A DNA stretch of 6,713 nucleotides, taken from positions 1-6,713 of the forward strand of contig SVEW01000123.1 of NCBI GenBank assembly GCA_015057205.1. Reading direction: 5' to 3'. Within the stretch, counting starts at the first letter, position 1, and each line of letters opens with the position of its first letter. The notes under the pieces are model-generated. The model searched no databases, was not told the origin of the DNA, and worked only from the letters and a program-made list of their open reading frames with translations. Shown here piece after piece: positions 1 through 6,700 of this stretch. Both the position numbers and the translations under genes were made by a program. This DNA is from Lachnospiraceae bacterium. Its GTDB lineage: Bacteria > Bacillota > Clostridia > Lachnospirales > Lachnospiraceae.

Positions 1-22
1 TACCATTCAAAATTGCTCCCCT

Positions 23-150
23 TCGCTATTCGGAAGCCGATATCTCGAAAATTTCTACTCGCTATCCGGAAGCCGATATCTCGAAAATTTCTACTCGCTA
101 TCCGGAAGCCGATATCTCGAAAATTTCTACTCGCTATCCGAAAGCCGATG
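23..150. repeat. 36-bp direct tandem repeat, three full copies plus a partial fourth
   Basis: Three head-to-tail 36-bp units lie at 23-58, 59-94 and 95-130, and a 19-20 bp partial fourth unit at 131-150. Each unit begins TCGCTATCCGGAAGCCGAT and ends TCGAAAATTTCTAC. Copies 2 and 3 are identical. Copy 1 differs by one base (T instead of C at 30), and the partial copy has A instead of G at 141. Bases 7-22 look like the degraded tail of an earlier copy. There is no spacer between units, so this is not a CRISPR array. Because 36 is a multiple of three, the plus strand stays open and would encode a repeated LAIRKPISRKFL peptide, but there is no good ribosome site and I do not regard it as a gene. 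The array lies downstream of nrdD and touches the palindrome at 131-309. Confidence 0.95.
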
Positions 151-309
151 TGGTTATGGGGTGTTTGGAATCCCGTAAGTGGGATTTTACAAGACGTCGG
201 TACTTGGCATCTTGATGCCTTAGTACCGTTACGTCTTGTATAAGCGCAAGCGCTCCCAAATACGGGAATCCAAACCACCCCCATAGTTACATCGACTTCC
301 GGTCAGCGA
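131..309. repeat. Long imperfect palindrome able to fold as a three-way junction, at the 3' end of nrdD
   Basis: The left arm (131-177) and right arm (261-309) are inverted copies, matching in about 39 of 49 aligned columns. The best parts are CCGATG, TATGGGG, GTTTGGA and TCCCGTA against their complements. Inside this stem TGGGA (180-184) can pair with TCCCA (254-258). That encloses two hairpins: a strong one at 188-240 (TACAAGACGT, CGGTACT and GGCAT pairing with the other side, loop CTTG at 211-214) and a small GCGC-AA-GCGC one at 244-253. The right arm contains the stop codon and last six codons of nrdD. No T-run follows the hairpins on either strand, so this is not a textbook intrinsic terminator. 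It could still end or protect the operon mRNA, be a structured RNA, or be a small MITE-like element; the sequence does not decide. Confidence 0.85.
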
Positions 310-2407
310 TTTCTTTCATCTTCGCATCATTCAGTCTTGTATCCCCTTTTACCCGGGAATAAGATAAATATCCGTTCATACGGTCAATTTTCGTTAAGTT
401 CCGACTACCACATTCCGGACAAACATCCATATCCAACTCTTCGTGACCACAATCATCGCAATATGCAAGCGAAAGGTTCACCCCTTCGTAAAAGCCCATA
501 TCCATAGCGCGTCGCACCAACGTCTTTACCGCTTCTTTGTTATAACTGATTGGATAACGCACATACTGAATTTTACCACCGTTAAACAGCTCCCAGAATC
601 GATATTCCAGGTCTTGCTTTTCAATCGGAGTAATGTTCTCTGTCACATGGCAATGGAAACTGTTTGACACATATTCCCTGTCCGAAACACCCTCTATGAT
701 GCCATATTTCTTACGGAACTGCTTTACCTGAAGTCCACAAAGATTCTCCGCCGGCGTTCCATAAATCGCATACAAAATGCCATCCTCCTCTTTGAACTTC
801 TGAATCTTCTTGTTAATGTATTCCATCACTTCGATGGCAAAAGCGCCATCCTCTACCAGTGATTTTTTATTATAAAGCTCCTGTAATTCATTCAACGCAG
901 TAATTCCAAAGGATGCCGTCGCTGCATCTAACAATGGACGAATCTTGTCATGAATTCCAAGATGTCCACCCAAAAATCCACCTTCGCAGTAGGCCAACGG
1001 ATTCGTAGATGCACGTAATTCTCCTAAGTAATCTCTGGTACGAATATGCAGGTTGCGAATCAACTCCAAGTAATAATCCAGCACTTCATAAAAATCTTTG
1101 CTTTCGTGACGTGCTTTTGCAAGAATCATCGGTAAATGAAGAGAAATCGCTCCCATATTGAAACGTCCGATAAAAATCGGTTCATCCTGTTCATCTGCCG
1201 GATACATACCGCCACGCTCATACCATGGAGATAAAAAGGCACGACAGCCCATAGGAGAAATAATCTTGCCATACCGCTTGTACATACTGGCAATGTATCC
1301 TTTTCCTGTTAAAGAAAGCCAATCCGGATACATGGTCTTTTGCGAGCATTCAATGGCAACTTCAAACACATCCTCTAATTCCTTGCCCGGTCCGTGCAAA
1401 TTCTCGTCGTACAAAAATACAATTTTCGGGAAAAGTACCGGCTTCTTACGCCCTTTCTTTCCCTGTCCGTTCTTACGCACCTTCAACATGGATATGGTTG
1501 CCAGTTTTGCAAAACGTCCCGTACCGGTACCTGCTGTAACCGTTATAAACGGATAGTCGCCACGGCTGCTTGCCACGGTGTTGAATTTATACTCCCATCC
1601 CTGAAAGCCCTGCTCAAAATCATTGGTAATATCCCGCATGGTCTCTTCTTGCGCACGTTCCTTTGACACACCCATGGCGGTGTATTTTTCCATATATTTC
1701 TCGTAAGATTTTTCTGCATACGGCTCTAAAATTGTCTCAACACTCGGAATGGTGAATCCACCATACTGTTGGCTTGCCGCACTAAGCACAATATCACCAA
1801 TCACATCAAAAGCTACCTCCAAGGTCTTTGGCTCATTGTACCATAAATTTCCCATTTCAAAACCGCCGGTTAGTACGGATTTTACATCAAACAGGCAACA
1901 ATTCATGGTATCCCTTCTAGCCGACATATCGTGAATATAAATATACCCGTCCCGAATGGCCTGGATTTCTTCCGTAGTCAAAAAAAACTTCTTGTACAGC
2001 TCTTTATTCAATTCATTAAAAATCAAGCTTCGTTTTGTAGAAACAAGGGCTGAATCCGTATTAGAATTCTCCTTATCACCGATGTACATAATCGACTGAC
2101 TCTTCTTATATACCTCGTCTAGCATCGCCACGAAATCCTGTTTGTAATTTCGATAATCGCGATAGCTTTTGGCTACCAAAGGATTCACGCGCTCAAGCGC
2201 TCCTTCTACAACGTTGTGCATGGTTGCAATCGGCACTTCAGACAGATTCAAATCCCGTACCTTCTCTTCAACGAATTCGCAGATGAACTTAAGCTCCGCT
2301 TCCGTAAACGTAATTAGCGCACGGTATGCCGATTTCTTAACTGCATCCACAACCTTCTGCACATTAAACTCTTCTTTCGCTCCATCTTTCTTAATCACGT
2401 AAATCAT
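287..2407 (-). CDS. nrdD: Anaerobic (class III) ribonucleoside-triphosphate reductase, catalytic subunit
   Basis: This oxygen-sensitive cytoplasmic glycyl-radical enzyme reduces ribonucleoside triphosphates to deoxyribonucleoside triphosphates for DNA synthesis in anaerobic cells. The protein is 706 aa, a normal length. Residues 1 to about 95 form an N-terminal ATP-cone, the allosteric nucleotide-binding domain. The catalytic barrel follows, with a conserved Cys pair at 170-171 (MNCCLFD) and the probable thiyl-radical Cys388 in MGCRAF. Near the C-terminus there is a four-cysteine zinc site (C650, C653, C663, C666), then RMNGY with the predicted radical Gly679, 27 residues from the end as is usual for the family. 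The start ATG is preceded by AGGGGG at good spacing, overlapping the stop of the phosphofructokinase gene, whose stop codon lies 12 nt upstream. It needs the radical-SAM activase NrdG, which is not in this window. The last codons and stop form one arm of the downstream palindrome. Reductant class (formate or thiol) is not assigned. Confidence 0.97.
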   Translation of the reverse strand: MIYVIKKDGAKEEFNVQKVVDAVKKSAYRALITFTEAELKFICEFVEEKVRDLNLSEVPIATMHNVVEGALERVNPLVAKSYRDYRNYKQDFVAMLDEVYKKSQSIMYIGDKENSNTDSALVSTKRSLIFNELNKELYKKFFLTTEEIQAIRDGYIYIHDMSARRDTMNCCLFDVKSVLTGGFEMGNLWYNEPKTLEVAFDVIGDIVLSAASQQYGGFTIPSVETILEPYAEKSYEKYMEKYTAMGVSKERAQEETMRDITNDFEQGFQGWEYKFNTVASSRGDYPFITVTAGTGTGRFAKLATISMLKVRKNGQGKKGRKKPVLFPKIVFLYDENLHGPGKELEDVFEVAIECSQKTMYPDWLSLTGKGYIASMYKRYGKIISPMGCRAFLSPWYERGGMYPADEQDEPIFIGRFNMGAISLHLPMILAKARHESKDFYEVLDYYLELIRNLHIRTRDYLGELRASTNPLAYCEGGFLGGHLGIHDKIRPLLDAATASFGITALNELQELYNKKSLVEDGAFAIEVMEYINKKIQKFKEEDGILYAIYGTPAENLCGLQVKQFRKKYGIIEGVSDREYVSNSFHCHVTENITPIEKQDLEYRFWELFNGGKIQYVRYPISYNKEAVKTLVRRAMDMGFYEGVNLSLAYCDDCGHEELDMDVCPECGSRNLTKIDRMNGYLSYSRVKGDTRLNDAKMKEIADRKSM

Positions 2408-2419
2408 GGTAGTATCCCC

Positions 2420-3646
2420 CTATTCGTACAAACTCAAGTGTAGCGGCAATCCATCCGCATAAGAAATGTCCGGTAATCCCTGAATCAGCGGCAACAGGTA
2501 ATCCATCATCTCCTGTGTCACATCGTCTCCGGAAGGCGCAATCATCCTAAGAGGCACCTTTTTCTCCCGATTCGATACCATACTTACATCCACCAATTCG
2601 TATTCTACTGCATAATCCTTTGTCTGCAAACGACGAAGCGCCGTCATTTTTCCACTCTGCCCCGCAATGGCTGCTTTTGCCGCCATGCTTCCTAACTGAT
2701 AGGATTCCAATAAATCCCGCTTGCTTGCAAGGGACGCACTGGCACGTTGCATCAGGTTAAAAGCGATGGCTCTTGTCTTACATCCCAATTCTTTCTTAAT
2801 CTGATCAGCAAGCACCGTTGCAACTCCGGCTATCTGCACATGCCCAAATGCATCTGCATCCGCCGGCTGAAGCACCTCCGATATATAATGACCGCTATCA
2901 TCCTTAACGCCTTCGCTGATAGCAATTAACACCGCATCCTGTTTTTCAAACAATCTACGAATCTTACTAATACACTCTTCCAAAACAAATGGACGCTCAC
3001 AAAGATAAATCATATCCGGTCCCTTTGCCCCATGGATGCGGGACAATGCAGATGCCGCAGTAAGCCAACCTGCGTTTCGTCCCATAATCTCCACAACTGT
3101 CACAGCTTTTGTTGTATATACATGACAGTCACGTTCAATCTCTGCGATGGTAGTTGCAATATACTTTGCAGCTGAACCAAATCCCGGACAGTGATCTGTT
3201 CCCATCAAGTCGTTATCAATCGTCTTCGGAGCACCAATAATGCAAAGATTCTCCACACCATTTTTCCGACAATAAGCCGATAATTTGTCTACCGTATCCA
3301 TAGAATCATTTCCACCAATATAGACAAAATATCCAATGTCATATTTCTTCATGATAGAAACAAACACTTTATAGGACTCTGCATCCTCTTCTTCGCTTTT
3401 CAATTTCCAGCGGCAAGATCCCAACGCTGCAGCCGGCGTCTGCCAGAGAATACGCACTTTTTCACGATTATTGGAAAGCTCCGTCAAATCTAAAAAGTTC
3501 TCTTTCAAGACACCCTCTATACCATTGATTCCACCAAGAATTCCATCAATCTGCGGATTATTTGCAGCCGCGTCAAGTACGCCTGCCAACGTTGCATTTA
3601 TGGCGGCCGTCGGTCCGCCGGATTGTGCTACTAATAATTTGCTCAT
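2420..3646 (-). CDS. 6-phosphofructokinase, PPi-dependent type (diphosphate--fructose-6-phosphate 1-phosphotransferase)
   Basis: It phosphorylates fructose-6-phosphate to fructose-1,6-bisphosphate in the upper part of glycolysis. The 408-aa protein is longer than the roughly 320 aa of ATP-dependent bacterial PfkA. Motifs of the family in order are QSGGPTAAIN (8-17), GGNDSMDT (111-118), PKTIDND (140-146), MGRNAGW (188-194) and the substrate-site stretch RAIAFNLMQRA (292-302). In ATP enzymes the second and third motifs read GGDGS and PGTIDND. Asp at the second variable position and Lys before TIDND are the residues associated with pyrophosphate as phosphoryl donor, so a reversible PPi enzyme is inferred. 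The Asn113 in place of the usual Asp is notable. The ATG lies 1 nt after the gpsA stop, with a modest GGGAAG ribosome site inside the end of gpsA, so translation is probably coupled. An ATP-using exception cannot be excluded from motifs alone. Confidence 0.9.
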   Translation of the reverse strand: MSKLLVAQSGGPTAAINATLAGVLDAAANNPQIDGILGGINGIEGVLKENFLDLTELSNNREKVRILWQTPAAALGSCRWKLKSEEEDAESYKVFVSIMKKYDIGYFVYIGGNDSMDTVDKLSAYCRKNGVENLCIIGAPKTIDNDLMGTDHCPGFGSAAKYIATTIAEIERDCHVYTTKAVTVVEIMGRNAGWLTAASALSRIHGAKGPDMIYLCERPFVLEECISKIRRLFEKQDAVLIAISEGVKDDSGHYISEVLQPADADAFGHVQIAGVATVLADQIKKELGCKTRAIAFNLMQRASASLASKRDLLESYQLGSMAAKAAIAGQSGKMTALRRLQTKDYAVEYELVDVSMVSNREKKVPLRMIAPSGDDVTQEMMDYLLPLIQGLPDISYADGLPLHLSLYE

Positions 3647-3647
3647 A

Positions 3648-4660
3648 TTATTCTTCCCAACTTAAATCTGAATGTTCAATTCTCTTATCACGTAACATTA
3701 ATTCCCTAACAGCATCTTTGGCCGGAAAATCTTCAAATAATACACGGTTTACCTGCTCAACCAAAGGCATTTCCACATTATATTTCTTTGCAAGCTGCAA
3801 TGCCGACTTCGCAGAGTATACACCCTCTACTACCATCTTGACTTCGTCCATAGCTTCCTTCATGGTTTTGCCCTGTCCAATCAAATAGCCCGCCTTACGG
3901 TTACGGCTATGTACGGAAGCGCAAGTAACAATCAAATCACCAATACCGGTTAATCCCTGCAAGGTTTCCACCTTCGCTCCCATGGCAACAGCCAGACGAC
4001 CAATCTCTGCAATTCCTCTGGTAATCAACGCTGCTTTGGTATTATCACCATAACCAAGGCCATCTGCCATACCTGCGGCCAAAGCGATAACATTCTTCAA
4101 AGAAGAACCAACTTCCATACCAAGCACATCCGGAGATGTGTACACACGGAAATTCTCATTCATAAAGATATTCTGAACAAGTTCCGCAACTTCTTTCTTC
4201 TTACTTCCTGCTACAACCGTAGTCGGAATTCTTCTTCCAACTTCCTCGGCATGGCTCGGTCCACAAAGAACCGCAACTTCTGCCTCCGGAAGTTCTTCCT
4301 TAATAATCTCAGCAAGGGTAAGATTCGTATCTTCTTCAATTCCCTTGGCAACCGTTACAACCAACTGGTCCTTTTTAAGATATGGCTTCATGCTCTTTGC
4401 CGTACTTCTTGTAAAAACAGATGGCACTGCAAGCACAAGCATATCCTTATCAGTCATAGCCTCCTCTAAATTCGCAGTCAGATGAATCTTCTCATCAATG
4501 TGAACCCCTGGCAATTTAGCCTTATGCTCCCGATTCTTCTTTAAATCTGCAATTTCATCCTCCATAATGGACCAGATTGTCACATCCTGACCGTTATCAT
4601 TCAAACAATAGCAAGAGCGGTTCCCCAGCTTCCTGCACCAATAACACTAACTTTACGCAT
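3648..4660 (-). CDS. gpsA: NAD(P)H-dependent glycerol-3-phosphate dehydrogenase, reading frame broken after codon 19
   Basis: GpsA reduces dihydroxyacetone phosphate to sn-glycerol-3-phosphate, the backbone of membrane phospholipids and the substrate of the adjacent PlsY. The natural start is the ATG at 4660-4658, with GAGGAG just upstream, overlapping the plsY stop by 8 nt. It encodes MRKVSVIGAGSWGTALAIV, which contains the nucleotide-binding GxGxxG, and then hits TGA at 4603-4601. The remaining 318 codons (from 4604) are intact in the -1 frame. Joined, they give a normal 337-aa enzyme with AVPS (78-81), a KGIE motif (Lys106), GPSHAEE (134-140), the conserved Lys189 in SSLKN, GDNTK (205-209) and GLTGIGDL (236-243). 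One missing T in the T run at 4605-4603 explains the break. Without correction, translation from TTG at 4604 or an internal ATG would lack the dinucleotide-binding loop. Because the rest is undamaged, a sequencing or assembly error or a very recent mutation is more likely than old decay. The stop is 1 nt before the phosphofructokinase start. Confidence 0.93.
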
Positions 4661-5318
4661 GGTTCTCCTCTTTTCCGTTTTTATGAAAACTAATTTTATT
4701 CTCTGTTTTATTCTTTAACTTAACAATATTATTACGATGTCTTATAATTGCCAAAATCATAATAATGGCTCCCAGCAAATAAATCTCGTTCAAATATCTC
4801 GCCGAGCAATGCAACAGTCCCATATTTCCAAACACTAACAATTGAATGAAAAACAGGCATACTACCACGATAGAACCTAGTGAAACATATCTGGTAACTG
4901 CAACAATCAGCACAAATGCGATGAGACATGCCGGCACCATCAACGGACAAAAAGCAATGATAAAGCCTGCCGTACAAGCAATTCCCTTTCCTCCGCGGAA
5001 ATTTAAATAAAACGGGAAATTGTGTCCAAGAATAGCTCCTAATCCCGCATACATCATCAACAAATACACCGCACCCGGATATTGGGTATGGTACACCGCA
5101 TAAACACTAACAATGGCAATGATGCTCTTGCACACATCGCCTAACAACGTTATAATACCGCCGGCAATCCCAAAGGTACGCAATGCATTGGTCGTTCCCG
5201 CATTGCCACTTCCATGTTGCCGGATATCGGTATTCTTGGATTTTCCGTAAAAATATCCGGTCTCAAACAAGCCACATACATAACCTATAAGCAGGGATAT
5301 CAGTCTTGCTACAACCAT
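4653..5318 (-). CDS. plsY: Acyl-phosphate:glycerol-3-phosphate acyltransferase
   Basis: PlsY is an integral membrane enzyme that transfers a fatty acyl group from acyl-phosphate (made by PlsX) to position 1 of glycerol-3-phosphate, giving lysophosphatidate, the first committed step of phospholipid synthesis in most Gram-positive bacteria. The 221-aa protein has several hydrophobic segments (roughly 3-23, 50-75, 82-100, 112-142, 146-166 and 178-194) and the three PlsY signatures: GSGNAGTTNALRTFG (36-50), GHNFPFYLNFRGGKG (98-112) and RHRNNIVKL near residues 193-201. The charged tail after residue 200 is probably cytoplasmic. The ATG at 5318 was chosen because AGGGAG stands 6 nt upstream and it is 1 nt past the der stop. 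The frame is open further upstream to 5384, but only through the end of der. The 3' end overlaps the start of gpsA by 8 nt, which suggests coupled translation with the enzyme that makes its substrate. Confidence 0.95.
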   Translation of the reverse strand: MVVARLISLLIGYVCGLFETGYFYGKSKNTDIRQHGSGNAGTTNALRTFGIAGGIITLLGDVCKSIIAIVSVYAVYHTQYPGAVYLLMMYAGLGAILGHNFPFYLNFRGGKGIACTAGFIIAFCPLMVPACLIAFVLIVAVTRYVSLGSIVVVCLFFIQLLVFGNMGLLHCSARYLNEIYLLGAIIMILAIIRHRNNIVKLKNKTENKISFHKNGKEENHA

Positions 5319-5319
5319 C

Positions 5320-6642
5320 TTATTCTCCCTTTCTCTCTCGTATAATGAATCGTAAGCTGGTACCCTTAAAACCGAATGTATCACGGATACGATTCTCTAA
5401 ATAGCGCTGATAGGAAAAATGCATCAGCTTCTTATCGTTAACGAAAATAACAAATGTTGGTGGCTTCGTAGATGCCTGGGTGATATAGAATAACTTCAGG
5501 CGTTTTCCTTTGTCTGTCGGTGGCTGCTGCATGGCAACGGCCTCCGTCATAATCTCATTCAACACACCGGTGGCTACACGCATGGCATTATTCTCAATAA
5601 CCACATCAATCATATCGTAAATCTGATTCAAACGCTGTCCGGTCTTTGCAGACACAAACATAATCTCCGCATAGGACATAAAACTTAAAATATCGCGAAT
5701 CTTCTCCGTCTCACGATACATGGTCTTATCATTCTTCTCAATGGCATCCCATTTATTAACCACAATGATAATACCCTTTCCTCTATCATGGGCAACGCCG
5801 GCTATCTTCGCATCCTGCTCCGTCACACCTTCTGTGGCATCAATCATCAAAAGCACCACATCCGCGCGTTCTACCGCAGCCACAGCACGAATAATACTAT
5901 AATGCTCAATCTCTTCTTTAATCTTGTTCTTCCGGCGAATTCCTGCCGTATCGATAAATACATATTCTTTACCGTTGTATTTCACATTGGTGTCAATGGC
6001 ATCTCGGGTGGTTCCCGCAATATCCGATACAATAACACGACTTTCTCCACATAACTTATTAACCAAAGAAGACTTACCAACATTTGGTTTCCCGATAATG
6101 GCAACCTTCGGACGATCATCCTCTAATTCCTCTGCGCTCTGCTGTGGAAAATCCTTCACGATTTCATCCAGCAAATCGCCAATTCCCAAACGGGATGCAG
6201 CAGAAACAGGAATCGGATCTCCAATACCAAGATTATAAAATTCATATACGTCCGGCATATATTTCGCAAAATCATCTACTTTGTTCACAACCAAAATAAC
6301 CGGCTTATTGCTTCTGCGAAGCATGTCCGCCACCTTAGAATCCGCATCCACAAGACCCTGATGCACATCTGTTATGAATACAATTACGTCCGCAGTATCA
6401 ATGGCAATCTCCGCCTGAGCCCTCATCTGGCTTAAAATAATATCCTTTGACTCCGGTTCAATACCACCGGTATCAATCATTGTAAAAGCATGATCCAGCC
6501 AGGTTACGTCCGCATAAATACGGTCTCTGGTAACACCCGGCGTATCCTGCACTATGGAAATTCTCTCTCCTGCAATTGCATTAAACAAAGTAGACTTTCC
6601 AACATTCGGTCTACCTACAATTGCTACAACTGGTTTACTCAT
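5320..6642 (-). CDS. der: Ribosome biogenesis GTPase Der (EngA), two tandem GTPase domains
   Basis: Der is an essential cytoplasmic GTPase needed for maturation of the 50S ribosomal subunit. The 440-aa protein has the usual layout. GTPase domain 1 has GRPNVGKS (10-17), switch Thr38, DTGG (57-60), NKVD (120-123) and SAAS (147-150). A short acidic linker follows at about 168-178. Domain 2 has GKPNVGKS (184-191), TTRD (211-214), DTAG (231-234), NKWD (296-299) and SAK (331-333). A C-terminal KH-like RNA-binding domain runs from about 355 to the end, with basic final residues. Nothing is missing. The ATG at 6642 is preferred over an in-frame TTG at 6660 because the ribosome site AAAGGAAG lies between them at correct spacing, and MSKPVVAIVG is the family's usual beginning. 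It is the first complete gene of the tightly packed operon and stops 1 nt before plsY. Confidence 0.98.
   Translation of the reverse strand: MSKPVVAIVGRPNVGKSTLFNAIAGERISIVQDTPGVTRDRIYADVTWLDHAFTMIDTGGIEPESKDIILSQMRAQAEIAIDTADVIVFITDVHQGLVDADSKVADMLRRSNKPVILVVNKVDDFAKYMPDVYEFYNLGIGDPIPVSAASRLGIGDLLDEIVKDFPQQSAEELEDDRPKVAIIGKPNVGKSSLVNKLCGESRVIVSDIAGTTRDAIDTNVKYNGKEYVFIDTAGIRRKNKIKEEIEHYSIIRAVAAVERADVVLLMIDATEGVTEQDAKIAGVAHDRGKGIIIVVNKWDAIEKNDKTMYRETEKIRDILSFMSYAEIMFVSAKTGQRLNQIYDMIDVVIENNAMRVATGVLNEIMTEAVAMQQPPTDKGKRLKLFYITQASTKPPTFVIFVNDKKLMHFSYQRYLENRIRDTFGFKGTSLRFIIRERKGE
5325..5330 (-). promoter_or_regulatory. Ribosome binding site that decides the plsY start
   Basis: AGGGAG on the minus strand lies 6 nt before the ATG at 5318 and within the last codons of der. 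It supports starting PlsY at MVVARL rather than at the open-frame ATG at 5384, which is inside der coding sequence. Confidence 0.75.
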
Positions 6643-6647
6643 AGTTT

Positions 6648-6655
6648 CTTCCTTT
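6648..6655 (-). promoter_or_regulatory. Ribosome binding site that decides the der start
   Basis: AAAGGAAG on the minus strand has its GGA core 7 nt before the ATG at 6642. It lies downstream of the in-frame TTG at 6660, so that TTG cannot use it. This supports the shorter protein beginning MSKPVV. Confidence 0.75.
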
Positions 6656-6671
6656 CTCAAATACTTGTATT

Positions 6672-6700
6672 AGTATAGTACAAAAAACAATTTTATTCAA
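6672..6700 (-). promoter_or_regulatory. Probable sigma-A promoter of the der-plsY-gpsA-pfk-nrdD operon
   Basis: On the minus strand TTGAAT (6700-6695) and TATACT (6677-6672) are separated by exactly 17 bases of AT-rich sequence containing a T run. Each hexamer keeps the most important consensus bases (TTG in the -35; TA and the final T in the -10). Transcription would start near 6665, giving a leader of about 20-25 nt that carries the der ribosome site. No operator or riboswitch is visible in the 71 bases upstream of der. Promoter activity is inferred from sequence only. Because the window ends here, read-through from an upstream gene is also possible. Confidence 0.6.

Noticed and set aside
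23..150. CRISPR array, suggested by the 36-bp repeat length and the AATTTCTAC string seen in some Cas12a repeats
   Set aside because: The units abut with no spacers, the TCTAC/GTAGA pairing of Cas12a repeats is missing, and there are no cas genes in the window.
188..240. Rho-independent terminator
   Set aside because: The hairpin is strong, but it is followed by AAATCCC on the minus strand and TAAGCG on the plus strand, with no T-run on either. Terminator function is unproven.
13..243. Plus-strand open frame with a repeated LAIRKPISRKFL peptide
   Set aside because: It is open only because the 36-bp repeat is a multiple of three. It has no convincing ribosome site, runs into the palindrome, and shows no protein-like character outside the repeat.
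1158..1556. Plus-strand 132-codon open frame opposite nrdD
   Set aside because: It lies wholly antisense to conserved nrdD coding sequence and has a low-complexity, unrecognisable composition.
4732..4977. Minus-strand 81-codon frame inside plsY
   Set aside because: It is a shadow frame of a well-conserved plsY, with no start signals or recognisable motif.
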